Below are positions 7,785 through 8,555 of a stretch of 8,555 bases of DNA, one piece after another (position 1 is the first letter of the stretch; each line of letters opens with the position of its first letter). The notes below the pieces were generated by a model that saw only the letters and a list, made by a program, of their open reading frames with translations, had not been told where the DNA came from and searched no databases. A program made the position numbers and the translations under genes. Origin of the DNA: Dysgonamonadaceae bacterium. Lineage in GTDB: Bacteria > Bacteroidota > Bacteroidia > Bacteroidales > Azobacteroidaceae. The stretch is from positions 1 through 8,555 of the forward strand of contig JAIRSN010000202.1 in the NCBI GenBank assembly GCA_031255425.1, given 5' to 3'.

Positions 7785-8462
7785 TTACCGGGTAACCATA
7801 ACTTTGTTAATTTCCGACCAGGGTCCGAAGTCGCCGCGCGTGCCGATGTAGCGGACGGCAAAGAAGAGCAGTTGGTTTTCCTGGTCGAGCGAGAACGGGA
7901 TATGGATGGGCGAAGAGCTGGTGTTGATGCGTTCGGACAGTTCGGCGATGTGCAAAGGGCGCTCGCCGCCCAGCCGGTAGGCAACCTCGAAGGAGGCGCA
8001 TCCGGAAGGCTTGCCCCGTTTGCCGTTGAGCGGGTTGACAAAGCTCAGGGTGACGATGTTGTCGCGGCTGCTGCCTTTCGCCAGGCGCGGCGAATGGGTC
8101 GGTTCGGGCAGCGGCTCCCTCCCGCTGTAACGGTATACGTTCAGGGCTTCGAAATCTTCCGGGCGTACGTGCTGGCTCCGGTTGTATTTCACACTGTAGT
8201 CGATGATTCGCCGCAGCAGTTGGTGGCAGTCTTTCAGGGCGAAGGCCAATTCGGCAGTATCCAACTGCGAGCGGGTTTCCCTGTTGCTTGCCTTGGCGTA
8301 ATCGGCGTTGACTTTCGCCACTTTTTCTGCCAGTTCGGACAGCCGGGTATCGCTGATGCTCAGCCGTTCGGCGACCGATACAAGGTATTCTTGCTTTGAG
8401 TTCACATCGGCGACCTGGTCGGCGATTTTAATTGGGAATAAGGGGTTTTTCGTTGTTGCCAT
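7785..8462 (-). CDS. Unknown protein, helical N-terminus and fibronectin III-like C-terminus
   Basis: A 225-residue protein that I cannot assign a function. It has no signal peptide and no hydrophobic membrane segment, so it is probably cytoplasmic. Residues 15-95 look mostly alpha-helical, with heptad-like stretches such as LSELAEKVAKVNADYAKA (41-58) and a basic patch LLRRIIDYSVKYNRS (82-96). A polar, proline-containing linker (about 110-135) leads to a likely beta-sandwich: VTLSFVNP (137-144), CASFEVAYRL (155-164), a middle strand at IHIPF (186-190), LLFFAVRYIGTRGDFGPWSEI (198-218) and a final strand VMVTR. The RY-x(n)-G-x-GPWSE ending recalls type III fibronectin-like domains in small Bacteroidetes hypothetical proteins. 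This rests on memory and motif reading only. The ATG at 8462 follows an A-rich leader like those of its neighbours. It points the same way as the gltB operon but is separated by 118 bases and a candidate promoter, so a link to nitrogen metabolism is not supported. Confidence 0.85.
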   Translation of the reverse strand: MATTKNPLFPIKIADQVADVNSKQEYLVSVAERLSISDTRLSELAEKVAKVNADYAKASNRETRSQLDTAELAFALKDCHQLLRRIIDYSVKYNRSQHVRPEDFEALNVYRYSGREPLPEPTHSPRLAKGSSRDNIVTLSFVNPLNGKRGKPSGCASFEVAYRLGGERPLHIAELSERINTSSSPIHIPFSLDQENQLLFFAVRYIGTRGDFGPWSEINKVMVTR

Positions 8463-8555
8463 TTTCTTTTTGGTTTTAAATGAATATTATTTCGGGTTAT
8501 ATTATTGATAATCAACAGTTCGTATTCTCTTATAAATTTTTTACCGGCGCTTACC
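8463..8555. other. Non-coding AT-rich region upstream of the 225-residue gene
   Basis: This should contain the promoter of the gene starting at 8462, but I found no clear TAnnTTTG element. The best approximation on the minus strand, TAATATTC, has two mismatches and poor spacing to any TTTG. An 11-base perfect inverted repeat, TTGATAATCAA (8505-8515), lies about 43 bases upstream of the start codon and could be a small protein-binding site or chance in AT-rich DNA. The window ends before any further gene is visible. Confidence 0.5.

Noticed and set aside
7785..7795. Palindrome TTACCGGGTAA at the stop of the 225-residue gene, considered as a terminator
   Set aside because: The stem would be at most three pairs once a loop is allowed, and no T-run follows on the transcribed strand.
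8541..8555. TTACCGGCGCTTACC at the window edge
   Set aside because: It is a 5-base direct repeat (TTACC) and not an inverted repeat. It is too short and too close to the edge to interpret.

Overview
The window looks like chromosomal DNA from a Bacteroidetes bacterium, probably of the order Bacteroidales. Four things point there: start codons preceded by A-rich leaders with no Shine-Dalgarno sequence, a match to the Bacteroides-type -7 promoter element TAnnTTTG, the gene order gltB-gltD-asnB, and a small neighbour with a type III fibronectin-like C-terminus of a kind I recall from this phylum. The genes are fairly GC-rich and the short intergenic stretches are very AT-rich. A genus cannot be named from this sequence.

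Layout: all four genes lie on the minus strand, so transcription runs from high to low coordinates. At 8462-7785 is a 225-residue protein of unknown function. A 118-base AT-rich gap (7667-7784) follows and holds the likely promoter of a three-gene operon. The operon is gltB (7666-3131, glutamate synthase large subunit), then gltD (3119-1701, small subunit) after an 11-base gap, then asnB (1692-7, glutamine-hydrolysing asparagine synthase) after an 8-base gap. Positions 8463-8555 are non-coding as far as the window shows.

How the genes work together: GltB and GltD form glutamate synthase, which moves the amide nitrogen of glutamine onto 2-oxoglutarate to give two glutamates. AsnB takes the same amide nitrogen from glutamine and puts it on aspartate. 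The operon thus encodes two glutamine-consuming steps of central nitrogen assimilation. Key catalytic and cluster-binding residues are visible in all three enzymes, and no frameshift or truncation was seen.

I found no mobile element, CRISPR array, RNA gene or new defence or biosynthetic system. The long plus-strand open frames, including one of 616 codons, are antisense shadows of gltB. The items most worth a second look are the unassigned 225-residue protein, the operon promoter, and a small cluster of glycine substitutions in a normally conserved stretch of AsnB.
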